Of a stretch of DNA of 64,000 nucleotides, positions 18,115 through 25,855 are shown piece by piece. The DNA lies in assembly GCF_000981765.1 (NCBI RefSeq), contig NZ_CP010975.1:310001-374000 (forward strand), read 5' to 3'. Below the pieces are notes generated by a model that was not told where the DNA came from, ran no database searches, and worked only from the letters and a program-made list of their open reading frames with translations. The position numbers and the translations under genes are program-made. This DNA comes from Kangiella geojedonensis (lineage in GTDB: Bacteria; Pseudomonadota; Gammaproteobacteria; Enterobacterales; Kangiellaceae). How positions within the stretch are numbered: the first letter of the stretch is position 1; every line of letters starts with the position of its first letter.

Positions 18115-19161
18115 ATGTCATCAGATATGAGCCGCGTCACCAACGTACTGCTAGCGATTGCAGCTACCTTTATCGTTATTGCTGGACTAAAAGCCGCCAG
18201 TAGCTTTGTGGTGCCAGTGATTTTATCGCTGTTTGTGTCAATCATCTTAGGACCTCTGTATTTCTTCTTAGCCAACCTAAAAGTACCGAAAACGGATAAA
18301 ACCATACCTGACTGGTTGGCGATGATATTGGTGGTGGTGCTGATGTCGGGCTTATTTTTCCTGATTGGACGTTTAGTCGGTAACTCGGTAGAACAGTTCT
18401 CAGCCAAATTGCCTGAGTACGAAATCATGCTAAGAGCCAAGCTTGCTGGGGCCATGACCTGGCTAGAAGGGCTTGGTTTTAATATTCCAGAAGCTTCACT
18501 AGCGGAACGATTTTCACCCAGCACCGTGATGAGCCTTTCCGCGTCTGTCCTAAACGGCTTAGGAGGCATGCTCAGTAATTTATTCTTAATCGTTTTGACC
18601 TCGATCTTTTTATTGATGGAAGCCAGTGTCTTTGGTGAAAAAATGCAGCGTGCCTTCCCAAGCGCAGAAAGCAAAGCGCACTTAGGGTTAAGCGAAGTAA
18701 TCGATAAAATTAAGCGTTACGCCACCATTAAATCAATTGTCAGTTTGCTTACCGGTGCCTTAATCAGCGTGTGGCTGGTGATTCTAGACGTCGAGTATCC
18801 GTTTTTGTGGGGCCTAGTCGCCTTTATGTTTAACTTCGTACCAAATATCGGCTCGATTATCGCCGCGGTTCCAGCGGTTATTATGGCGTGGTTAACCCAA
18901 GACTCGATTACCACGCCGCTGTTAGTTGCTGCGGGTTACCTAACCGTTAACTTTGTTGTCGGTAATATCGTCGAACCTAAATTTATGGGCAAAGGACTCG
19001 GCTTATCAACCCTAGTGGTATTCCTATCCTTATTATTCTGGGGCTGGGTTTTAGGGCCTGTCGGAATGTTACTGTCAGTACCTCTGACCATCATCGTCAA
19101 AATCATCCTCGATAGTAATAAAGAAACCCAATGGATCGGCATTATGTTGGGTGATAAGTGA
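18115..19161 (+). CDS. AI-2E family (PerM/TqsA-like) transporter
   Basis: A 348-residue polytopic inner-membrane protein with seven to eight hydrophobic segments and the family arrangement: two N-terminal TM helices, a soluble region with a RFSPSTVMSL segment, then four to five C-terminal helices including GALISVWLVILDVEYPFLWG and the FVPNIGSIIAAVPAV motif. Family members export autoinducer-2 or act as Na+(Li+)/H+ antiporters; the activity here cannot be assigned. I start at the ATG at 18115, preceded by CAGGGA; an in-frame upstream TTG at 18064 would add 17 residues lacking family resemblance. It is divergent from tatD. Confidence 0.88.
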   Translation: MSSDMSRVTNVLLAIAATFIVIAGLKAASSFVVPVILSLFVSIILGPLYFFLANLKVPKTDKTIPDWLAMILVVVLMSGLFFLIGRLVGNSVEQFSAKLPEYEIMLRAKLAGAMTWLEGLGFNIPEASLAERFSPSTVMSLSASVLNGLGGMLSNLFLIVLTSIFLLMEASVFGEKMQRAFPSAESKAHLGLSEVIDKIKRYATIKSIVSLLTGALISVWLVILDVEYPFLWGLVAFMFNFVPNIGSIIAAVPAVIMAWLTQDSITTPLLVAAGYLTVNFVVGNIVEPKFMGKGLGLSTLVVFLSLLFWGWVLGPVGMLLSVPLTIIVKIILDSNKETQWIGIMLGDK

Positions 19162-19196
19162 CTGAATAGGTTTATTGTTAATAAACCTATTCAGTC
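19160..19196 (+). repeat. Perfect 16-bp stem-loop at the end of the AI-2E gene
   Basis: GACTGAATAGGTTTAT (19160-19175) pairs perfectly with 19181-19196 around a TGTTA loop and overlaps the stop codon. No T run follows, so it is not a standard intrinsic terminator. It is contiguous with the REP-like palindrome that follows. Confidence 0.7.
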
Positions 19197-19218
19197 ATCC
19201 CCGCGGAGGCGGGGATCT
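19193..19218 (+). repeat. REP-like palindrome, copy 1
   Basis: ATCCCCGC (19197-19204) and GCGGGGAT (19209-19216) form a perfect 8-bp stem with a GGAG loop. The unit GTCATcCCCGC…GGCGGGGATCT resembles the short dispersed GTCATTCCCGC…GGGAATCT palindromes common between genes in many proteobacteria. A diverged second copy lies at 43574-43599 between hslV and hslU. Confidence 0.6.
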
Positions 19219-19245
19219 CGTATCGGCTTGCTGCGTGCTATTACC

Positions 19246-19304
19246 AGAGACAAACTACCTCAGCTCAGAGGCTTTGACTCTTCTCAGAGCTTAAAGTAGT
19301 CTCT
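19246..19304. repeat. Long imperfect hairpin in non-coding DNA
   Basis: Inverted repeat: AGAGAC (19246-19251) pairs with GTCTCT at the end of 19296-19304, and an inner arm AGCTCAGAG (19262-19270) pairs with CTCAGAGCT (19283-19291) at 8 of 9 positions. Together they form a two-level stem about 59 nt long. It lies in the 366-bp gene-free stretch before the cassette gene. No function is assigned. Confidence 0.4.
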
Positions 19305-19442
19305 TTATATAAATATTAAACGAAAAAATTAAGAATACTGGAATAGGGCTGTAGGAAAAACCGCCGTTTAGTGCTCATTTTATTAGAATTCCAAGCGATA
19401 ATGCACTTCAAGACCGCCTTTACTATGGTATTAGCCACTTTT

Positions 19443-19471
19443 TTGGAGTGAAAGAAATTATTCTTTATAAA
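19443..19471 (+). promoter_or_regulatory. Putative sigma-70 promoter of the first cassette gene
   Basis: TTGGAG (19443-19448) and TATAAA (19466-19471) are separated by exactly 17 bp, 57 bp upstream of the ATG at 19528. The rest of 19305-19503 is AT-rich and shows nothing else I can support. Confidence 0.45.
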
Positions 19472-19527
19472 TTAGCGGGTTATAGTCCAGTTCGGGTATT
19501 CTTATGTTAGCAGTACAAGGAAAGGTC

Positions 19528-20481
19528 ATGAGTATTCTGCAGAATGCACTAGATTCGATAGCAATTGGATTAGAAGACTTTGAGTCTGCTGATGAGAGGA
19601 GAATAATCTCTTCTACTCGCAATATATTTGCGGGAATTCTTCTGCTATTTAAGCATAAGCTATGCGAGCTTAGCCCCGTAGGTTCCGATGAGGCATTAAT
19701 CAAGCAAAGGGTGCTGCCAGAAATTGACGCAACCGGCGCAGTTAATTGGATTGGCAGGGGTAAAAAAACAGTCGATGTTCAAAATATCAAAGACCGATTT
19801 GAATCACTTAACATATCGGTAGACTGGAAGAGGCTGGAAAGAATAAACAAGTATCGTAATGATATAGAACATTATTACAGCACCTTAAACAACGAGTCAG
19901 TCCAGCAGCTAATTTCTGATTCATTTCTAATAATACGAGATTTCATCGCAGATGAGTTGGAGGAAGAACCAAAATCATTGCTTGGCGAAGACTATTGGAA
20001 AATATTAGTCGATGTAAACGAGGTCTACGCAAAGGAAAAACAGGAGTGTGATTCTTCGTTAGAGAAGCTTGATTACTTTAGCAATGAAATTCTTTACGCA
20101 TTGCAAGCATACCGATGTGACGAGTGTGGCTCTGGATTAATCGAAACAGAAGATTCTGACAAGGCCATAGAAGCATCATTTAAATGTAGGGCGTGTGAGA
20201 GAGAGTCGCACTATGAAGAAATAGTAAATGACGCGGTTAAGCAATTTTACGCAGATGACGCTTTTTCGGCACACAAGGATGGTGGTGATAAACCTGTGGT
20301 TGACTGTCCATTCTGTTTTGATGGGGCATATATTTTCCTCGAAGGTGTGTGTGTATCCTGTGGTGATTCTGCGACGCATGAGTGCGTAAGGTGTGGTTGC
20401 AATATCCCCCCAGAAGAAATATCTGATGATAATGTTTGCGGGTATTGTTCACATATGTGGGCAAAAGTAATGGCAGAGTAA
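19528..20481 (+). CDS. Integron-cassette protein with HEPN-like motif and zinc-ribbon array
   Basis: A 317-residue protein I cannot assign to a known family. The N-terminal about 150 residues are all-helical and contain KYRNDIEHYY with Arg110 and His115, the Rx4H pattern of HEPN ribonuclease or toxin domains. The C-terminal third is a zinc-binding array of CxxC pairs at 197/200, 220/223, 260/263, 275/278, 286/289 and 304/307, enough for three zinc ribbons. The start at 19528 has an AAGGA site six nt upstream; an in-frame ATG at 19504 is less well supported. The stop lies six bases before an attC site, the normal layout of an integron gene cassette. Nucleic-acid binding or cleavage is a hypothesis only. 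Confidence 0.7.
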   Translation: MSILQNALDSIAIGLEDFESADERRIISSTRNIFAGILLLFKHKLCELSPVGSDEALIKQRVLPEIDATGAVNWIGRGKKTVDVQNIKDRFESLNISVDWKRLERINKYRNDIEHYYSTLNNESVQQLISDSFLIIRDFIADELEEEPKSLLGEDYWKILVDVNEVYAKEKQECDSSLEKLDYFSNEILYALQAYRCDECGSGLIETEDSDKAIEASFKCRACERESHYEEIVNDAVKQFYADDAFSAHKDGGDKPVVDCPFCFDGAYIFLEGVCVSCGDSATHECVRCGCNIPPEEISDDNVCGYCSHMWAKVMAE

Positions 20482-20486
20482 TGTAC

Positions 20487-20558
20487 TGCTAACAAGGCGC
20501 TGCTGTCGGACAAATTTTCCGCTACGCTCCAAATTTGCCTCAGAGCGCGGCGTTATGT
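20487..20558 (+). repeat. Integron attC recombination site
   Basis: A 72-bp imperfect palindrome begins with TGCTAACAAGGCGCT and ends with AGCGCGGCGTTATGT. Outer arms TAAC/GTTA and GCGCT/AGCGC pair, and an inner stem CAAATTT (20511-20517) pairs with AAATTTG (20531-20537) around TTCCGCTACGCTCC. Unpaired bases between the arms give the bulged hairpin typical of attC. The 3' core site is GTTATGT, fitting the consensus GTTRRRY except for one T; the position right after a stop codon and the length are typical. The 5' core TGCTAAC deviates at its first bases. Confidence 0.85.
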
Positions 20559-20589
20559 ACCCATCGGAGTTGAGAGTTAGGAGCAGATA

Positions 20590-21090
20590 TTGGATCTAAA
20601 GTTAACTGAATTTTTGGCAATTTATGGAGCAGTACTTTCGAGCTTTGTTTTTCTCTGGAATGTATTAAAGTCTAGGAGAAAAGTAGCCGTAAAGCTGATT
20701 TATGGGCTTGAAGGTGAAGAAGACGATATTAAAACTGGCGTATATGTTTTCATTAAAAACCCCTCAGCTCAAGTTGTTCATATATCCGGGTTGTCGATTC
20801 TCCACCCGTGGAGAAAGACAAATATTTTTAAAGTCATTTTAGAGTCAATTAAACATAGGCGTTGGTTTTCTACTTATGGATGGGTTCACTCAAGTTTATC
20901 CCTATATAAGGTTGATGATGGCTGTCCAATATCAATCGAGCCAGGGCACTCACACAAAGTTTTAATTCCCGATGATGTATTAAGTGAAATACTAGAGGAC
21001 TCTGTAAGCCGTGAAATAATGGCTTCAGTTCAAGAACAGCTATGGAATGAAACGTGTTCCAAACCCTTTGAGCTCCAAGAGTTTCAATGA
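20590..21090 (+). CDS. Second integron-cassette protein, single TM helix, unknown function
   Basis: A 166-residue protein starting at TTG with a clear TTAGGAG site six bases upstream, 31 bp after the attC core. One N-terminal TM helix (about residues 6-24) is followed by basic SRRK, placing the rest in the cytoplasm. A beta-rich domain follows, with YVFIKNPSAQVVHISGLSI and HSSLSLYKVDDGCPISIEPGHSHKVLIPDD, resembling an immunoglobulin-like or C2-like fold, then an acidic C-terminus. I do not recognise the family. Small membrane-anchored proteins of this kind are frequent integron cargo. Confidence 0.65.
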   Translation: MDLKLTEFLAIYGAVLSSFVFLWNVLKSRRKVAVKLIYGLEGEEDDIKTGVYVFIKNPSAQVVHISGLSILHPWRKTNIFKVILESIKHRRWFSTYGWVHSSLSLYKVDDGCPISIEPGHSHKVLIPDDVLSEILEDSVSREIMASVQEQLWNETCSKPFELQEFQ

Positions 21091-21096
21091 GAGCAC

Positions 21097-21126
21097 ATAA
21101 CAAACAGCGCAAGCGGGACGTTAACT
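21097..21126 (+). repeat. Truncated attC: left half only
   Basis: Seven bases after the second cassette's stop comes ATAACAAACAGCGCAAGCGG followed by GACGTTAAC. The first about 24 nt look like the left arm of an attC (TAACAAnCnGnnnAAGCGGGACG type), but no matching right arm follows; instead the sequence runs into the terminator of the efflux operon. I read this as an array end with the right half of the attC lost. Confidence 0.5.
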
Positions 21127-21140
21127 TCCCTGAACAATAA

Positions 21141-21164
21141 AAAAAGCCCTGCAAGAGCAGGGCT
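21141..21164 (-). terminator. Intrinsic terminator of the RND efflux operon
   Basis: On the minus strand AGCCCTGC (21157-21164) pairs with GCAGGGCT (21145-21152) around a 4-nt loop and is followed by a T run. It lies about 37 bp beyond the stop of the outer-membrane factor gene. Confidence 0.9.
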
Positions 21165-21201
21165 GAGTGGAGCGAATAAACACTAAGGGGTAGATTTATG
21201 T

Positions 21202-22713
21202 TTACTCTGTTACTCCAGAACTTTGAGCTTTTGTATCCATGCTTTCAGCATCTTTTTTAGGTGCGTAAGTCACGGCTTTGTCGCCGCCGCCAAGTGCTTT
21301 ATATAACGAGATAACGTTCGCGAGCTGTGCGCGTTCAGTTTCAAGTAACGCTTGTTCGGCTGTGAATTGATCTTGTTGTGCATTTAACACTTCAAGGTAA
21401 CTCGCTAGGCCGGCTTTATACTTTGCTTCTGCTAACTGTAGGCGTTTGCTTTGCGCTTTAACTAAGGAGCGGTTAGCGTCTAACTCGCCGCCGTAGGTGG
21501 AGCGGTTAGCCATCAACTGATACACCTCTGAGAAAGCCTGTTGCACCGCTTTTTCGTACTCAGCGATTAAACGCTGCTGTTGTGCTTCGGCAATATCTAA
21601 GTTCGCTTGCAAACCATTATTAAAAATAGGAATTCGGATGGATGGCATAAAGCTCCATGTTTTGGATTCGCTATCAAACAAATTATCGAACTCGGTACTG
21701 GAGTAGCCGTATTGCCCGGTTAAACTAATTGACGGGAAGAAGGCAGCACGAGCAGCACCAATATTGGCATTAGCCGCATATAAGTTTTGTTCCGCTGACA
21801 AAACATCAGGGCGACTTAATAGCACTTCTGAGTTGATGTTGTCAGGAAGTTCTATGGCCATCGCAGCTAACTTTAATTGCTCCGTATCAAAGTTAACGGC
21901 TGATAGAGGTTTACCAATTAATAACTCTAGTGCACTTTTTGCAGCGGCGTGAGCACGGTCGAACTGTGCTTTTTGCGCGCTAACGGTGGCTAAGGCGGCC
22001 TGTGCTTGTGCTAAATCCAGCTCACTGGCGATACCTGTGTCGAGACGCTTTTGAATCAAGTCTAAGCTTTCTTGACGGCTTTTCAGTGTTTTCTCTGCTA
22101 GGTTTAAACTGCGGTAAGCTGAAATCCAGCTGTAGTAGGCGTTAGCGGTTTGGGCAATAACGCTTAACTTTACCGAGCGAGCGGCTTCTGCACTGGATAG
22201 GTACTGTGCTAAAGCGGCATCGTTGAGCGAGCGAACACGTCCAAACAGGTCCAACTCATACGACATTAAACCAACGTTTGCGCTGTAAATATCCTGAATG
22301 CTATCTACACCTGGAAGAGTGAAGACATTCGCCGAATTTTTGGTGCGGGTTTGACTCACTTCACCGCTGATTGACGGAAATAAATCTTCGCGCTGTATTT
22401 GATAGCGACCTTCCACTTCCGCCATGCGAGCGATAGCAATTCTCAAATCTGTATTCGACTCTAATGCTTCTTCAATCATGACGCGTGCATTAGCATCAGG
22501 GAAAAAGTCCTGCCAAGCTTCAAGCGTAAAAGCTGCATCTTGAGCTTCTAGTTTCTGTCCTGAGTCTTGTCTATTACTTTGCCCGAAACTGTGCTCAATC
22601 GAGGTTTGCGGACGCTCGTTATTCGGTGCCATAGACAGACAGCCTGATAAAATCAAACTAGCTGCCAAGGCCGTGACGGAGGTTAGGCTTTTGCTGGTGA
22701 ATGATTTAGTCAT
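21202..22713 (-). CDS. RND efflux outer-membrane factor lipoprotein (NodT/OprM-like)
   Basis: About 503 residues; the outer-membrane channel of a tripartite drug efflux pump. A lipoprotein signal ends at LILSGC, so the N-terminus is lipidated. Two repeated OEP domains follow, with typical blocks YEVDLFGRVRSLNDAAL, AQTANAYYSWISAYRSL, LARPDVL-type LLSRPDVLSAEQNL and FFPSISLTGQYG. I start at the ATG at 22713, which has GGAG seven bases upstream and overlaps the pump gene's stop by eight bases; a longer reading from 22740 is possible. It is the last gene of the tetR-adaptor-pump-channel operon. Confidence 0.93.
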   Translation of the reverse strand: MTKSFTSKSLTSVTALAASLILSGCLSMAPNNERPQTSIEHSFGQSNRQDSGQKLEAQDAAFTLEAWQDFFPDANARVMIEEALESNTDLRIAIARMAEVEGRYQIQREDLFPSISGEVSQTRTKNSANVFTLPGVDSIQDIYSANVGLMSYELDLFGRVRSLNDAALAQYLSSAEAARSVKLSVIAQTANAYYSWISAYRSLNLAEKTLKSRQESLDLIQKRLDTGIASELDLAQAQAALATVSAQKAQFDRAHAAAKSALELLIGKPLSAVNFDTEQLKLAAMAIELPDNINSEVLLSRPDVLSAEQNLYAANANIGAARAAFFPSISLTGQYGYSSTEFDNLFDSESKTWSFMPSIRIPIFNNGLQANLDIAEAQQQRLIAEYEKAVQQAFSEVYQLMANRSTYGGELDANRSLVKAQSKRLQLAEAKYKAGLASYLEVLNAQQDQFTAEQALLETERAQLANVISLYKALGGGDKAVTYAPKKDAESMDTKAQSSGVTE

Positions 22714-25700
22714 CTTTAATCTCCATACCTTTAGCGGCAAGTTCGTAGTGTTTTAGTTTTCTTGGGAAAATCTTGCGCACCAGTAAGTAGAATACTGGCA
22801 CAAAGAAAATGGCTAACACCGCCGCGGAAATCATACCGCCCATGACGCTGGTACCGATGGCCTGGCGACTCGCTGAACCTGCACCTGTGGCAAGTACCAG
22901 AGGTAATACGCCCATGATGAACGCCAACGAGGTCATTAGGATAGGGCGCAAACGTAAGCGGCACGCTTCGGTAACCGCTTCGAGAGCACTCTTGCCTTCG
23001 CCCTGTGCCTCGCGCGCAAACTCAACGATAAGAATCGCGTTCTTAGCCGACAAACCAATAATGGTGATGAGGCCAACCTTGAAATAAATGTCGTTAGCCA
23101 TGGAGCTGAATTCTGCGAAAAGTATCGATCCTAAGATCCCAAGAGGCACTACTAGGACGACGGCCAACGGTACTGACCAACTTTCATACAGTGCAGCTAG
23201 CACTAAGAAAATGACTAAGAACGATAGGCTAAACAGTAAGGCTGTTTGGTTGCCAGCGACTTTTTCTTCAAGCGACTGCCCTGACCATTCGTAGCCGATA
23301 CCTTTCGGTAAGTTTTCTGCGAATTGTTCCATCAGCATCATGACTTCACCCGAGCTGACGCCTTCGGCACCATTACCGGTTAATGGTATCGAGGCAGAAC
23401 CGTTGTAGCGCGTTAACTTGGCTGGTGCTTCGGTCCACTTTGCTGTGGCGACTTCCGACAAGTTAACCAGATCGCCCTGAGTATTGCGGACTTGCATGCT
23501 TAGGATTTCTTCAGGCGTTGAACGAGTCTCTGCATCTGACTGAATCCACACCTGTCGTACTTTCTGCCCTTCGACATAGTCGTTGATGTAGGCTGAGCCT
23601 AGAGCAATTTGCAGCGTGTTATTTAACTCGCCGATATCAATGCCCAACGAGCGCGCTTTAACGCGATCCACTTCAAACGTTAACAGCGGCGCTGGTGGTA
23701 AAGTGTCCGGACGAATTTCAGCAAACTTGCCTGACTGCGATGCCATACCAATTAACTGGTAGGCGGCGCCCATCAACTGTTGTGTGCCGACGCCAGACTT
23801 ATCTTGTAACTGGAAGTCGAAACCACTGCTGTTACCCAAGCCAGGAATTGACGGCATGTTAAAAGCGAAGGTATTACCTTCTTGGTATTTCATAAACTCT
23901 GCTGTCGCTGCCCCTGCTAATTCGTCAGCGTTACGCATTTCTTCGCGTTCACCCCATGGTTTTAAATTGACGAAGGTGATCGAAGTATTTTGACCGGTAC
24001 CAAAGAAACTGAAGCCAGCAACGGTGATAATTCGTTCCACTTCAGGCTGATTCAAGAACCAAGCATCGGTTTTTTTGGTTAGCTCAAGTGTCCGAGCGCG
24101 CGTCGACCCCGACGGCATCAGCGACGAGGCAACGATAAAGCCCTGGTCTTCTGAAGGCACGAAACCTGTTGGCATGCTGGCAAAACGCCAGCCGACAAAA
24201 GCGGTAATCACAACAAACACCGCCATGGTGATCAACAAACCGGTTTTTCTGAATAACTTTTTGACATTGGTCATGTAGGTGTCAGTAAATTTGTTGAAGC
24301 CTTTATTGAACCAACGGAACGGAGCCCATTCCTTCTTGCCTTCTTTTTCTTTCTTCAATAAGCCTTGCGCAATGGCTGGGCTTAATGACAAAGATAAGAA
24401 CGCCGAAATAGCCACGCTCAAGACAATAGTCAGTGAGAACTGTTGATAAATTCGACCGACCGAGCCTGAGAAGAAGGCCATCGGAATAAATACCGCAATC
24501 AATACCGCAGTGGTACCAATAATCGCGCCAGAAATCTGTTTCATGGCTTTCTTGGTCGCTTGATAAGGGCCTATGTCTTCTTCATCAAGAATACGTTTGA
24601 TGTTCTCGACCACGATAATGGCATCATCGACCACAATACCAATCGCTAATACCATGGCAAACATGGTGAGCATGTTGATTGAGAAGCCCAGCAAGTAAAG
24701 CCCCATACCTGTACCAATCAAGGATACTGGAACGACGATCAATGGGATCAGGGTGGTACGCCAGCTCTGTAAGAATAAGAACATGACTAGCGTGACTAAG
24801 AATACGGCTTCGACTAAGGTCTGAACGACTTGGCTAATCGATTCGTCGACAAAGATTGACGTGTCGTAAGGAATAACCCATTCAACATCTTCAGGAAAAT
24901 ACTGCTCAAGTTCTGACATCCTAGCTTTAACCGATTCTGCCGCTTCTAAGGCGTTACCGGCGTTGCTTAGCTTAAGCGCAAATGCCGCTGAGTCTTGACC
25001 ATTTAACATCGCCGCAGAACCATAGTTATTAGCGCCACGTTCAACTTCGGCAACGTCTTTTAGGCGCACAATGGCACCGTCGCTTGATGAACGAAGAATA
25101 ATGTTGCCAAACTCGTCAGGTGTCGATAAGCGTGACGGAACTAAAATCGTCGCATTAATTTGCTGGTTGCTCGGCGAGGGTAGAGAGCCCAGTTCACCAG
25201 TTGCGAGCTGTGCATTCTGATCGCGAATGGCCTGTGAAATTTCACTCGGCGTAATGGCGTAGGAAGCCATCTTTTTCGGATCAACCCATACGCGCATGGC
25301 GTAAGTTGAGCTGAACAGTTGCGCGCTACCAATACCGTCGATACGACGCATTTCACCTAAAATAGCACGATCAACATAATCGCCTAGGTCAGTAGCGTCA
25401 TGCGTACCATTCGGTGAGTACAGTGATACCACCATCAAAAAGTCAGGACGCGTTTTATCAATATTGACACCCTGAGTTCGAACCGACGCGGGCAAACGTG
25501 CCTCAACACGCTTAAGGCGATTCTGAACCTCAACGCCAGCGATATCAGTGTCAGTACCTGTGGCGAAGGTTAAAACAATGGTTGAAGTACCGGTACGTGA
25601 ACTATCAGACTTGATATAACGTAAGCCTTCGATACCGTTCATCTCTTCTTCGATAACACTGGTGACGGTGTCTTCAATCACTTCAGCTGAAGCACCTGGA

Positions 25701-25846
25701 TAAGTAGCGGTTACCGTGACTTGTGGAGGTGATATATCGGGATACGCCATCACCGGCAAGTTCTGAACAGCTAGGGTTCCACCGAGTAGTATCAGTAAAG
25801 AGATCACCCATGCAAAGATAGGTCGGTTAATAAAAAACTGTGCCAT
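22706..25846 (-). CDS. RND multidrug efflux pump, HAE1 (AcrB/MexB) family
   Basis: A 1046-residue inner-membrane proton-driven antiporter that captures drugs from the periplasm and membrane. The N-terminus MAQFFINRPIFAWVISL, two large periplasmic loops, and twelve TM helices match AcrB in length and order. The proton-relay Asp pair is visible in LAIGIVVDDAIIVVENIKR (TM4), and the internal duplication is seen again in TM10-11. It sits between the adaptor gene (9 bp upstream) and the channel gene (overlapping). Confidence 0.96.
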   Translation of the reverse strand: MAQFFINRPIFAWVISLLILLGGTLAVQNLPVMAYPDISPPQVTVTATYPGASAEVIEDTVTSVIEEEMNGIEGLRYIKSDSSRTGTSTIVLTFATGTDTDIAGVEVQNRLKRVEARLPASVRTQGVNIDKTRPDFLMVVSLYSPNGTHDATDLGDYVDRAILGEMRRIDGIGSAQLFSSTYAMRVWVDPKKMASYAITPSEISQAIRDQNAQLATGELGSLPSPSNQQINATILVPSRLSTPDEFGNIILRSSSDGAIVRLKDVAEVERGANNYGSAAMLNGQDSAAFALKLSNAGNALEAAESVKARMSELEQYFPEDVEWVIPYDTSIFVDESISQVVQTLVEAVFLVTLVMFLFLQSWRTTLIPLIVVPVSLIGTGMGLYLLGFSINMLTMFAMVLAIGIVVDDAIIVVENIKRILDEEDIGPYQATKKAMKQISGAIIGTTAVLIAVFIPMAFFSGSVGRIYQQFSLTIVLSVAISAFLSLSLSPAIAQGLLKKEKEGKKEWAPFRWFNKGFNKFTDTYMTNVKKLFRKTGLLITMAVFVVITAFVGWRFASMPTGFVPSEDQGFIVASSLMPSGSTRARTLELTKKTDAWFLNQPEVERIITVAGFSFFGTGQNTSITFVNLKPWGEREEMRNADELAGAATAEFMKYQEGNTFAFNMPSIPGLGNSSGFDFQLQDKSGVGTQQLMGAAYQLIGMASQSGKFAEIRPDTLPPAPLLTFEVDRVKARSLGIDIGELNNTLQIALGSAYINDYVEGQKVRQVWIQSDAETRSTPEEILSMQVRNTQGDLVNLSEVATAKWTEAPAKLTRYNGSASIPLTGNGAEGVSSGEVMMLMEQFAENLPKGIGYEWSGQSLEEKVAGNQTALLFSLSFLVIFLVLAALYESWSVPLAVVLVVPLGILGSILFAEFSSMANDIYFKVGLITIIGLSAKNAILIVEFAREAQGEGKSALEAVTEACRLRLRPILMTSLAFIMGVLPLVLATGAGSASRQAIGTSVMGGMISAAVLAIFFVPVFYLLVRKIFPRKLKHYELAAKGMEIKDD

Positions 25847-25855
25847 AAGTAGTAC

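Noticed and set aside
18084-18674. 196-codon open frame antisense to the AI-2E transporter gene
   Set aside because: Lies wholly within the transporter gene on the other strand; the sense frame has clear TM helices and family motifs, the antisense does not.
22809-23294. Open frames on the plus strand within the RND pump gene
   Set aside because: Antisense shadows of a strongly conserved coding sequence.
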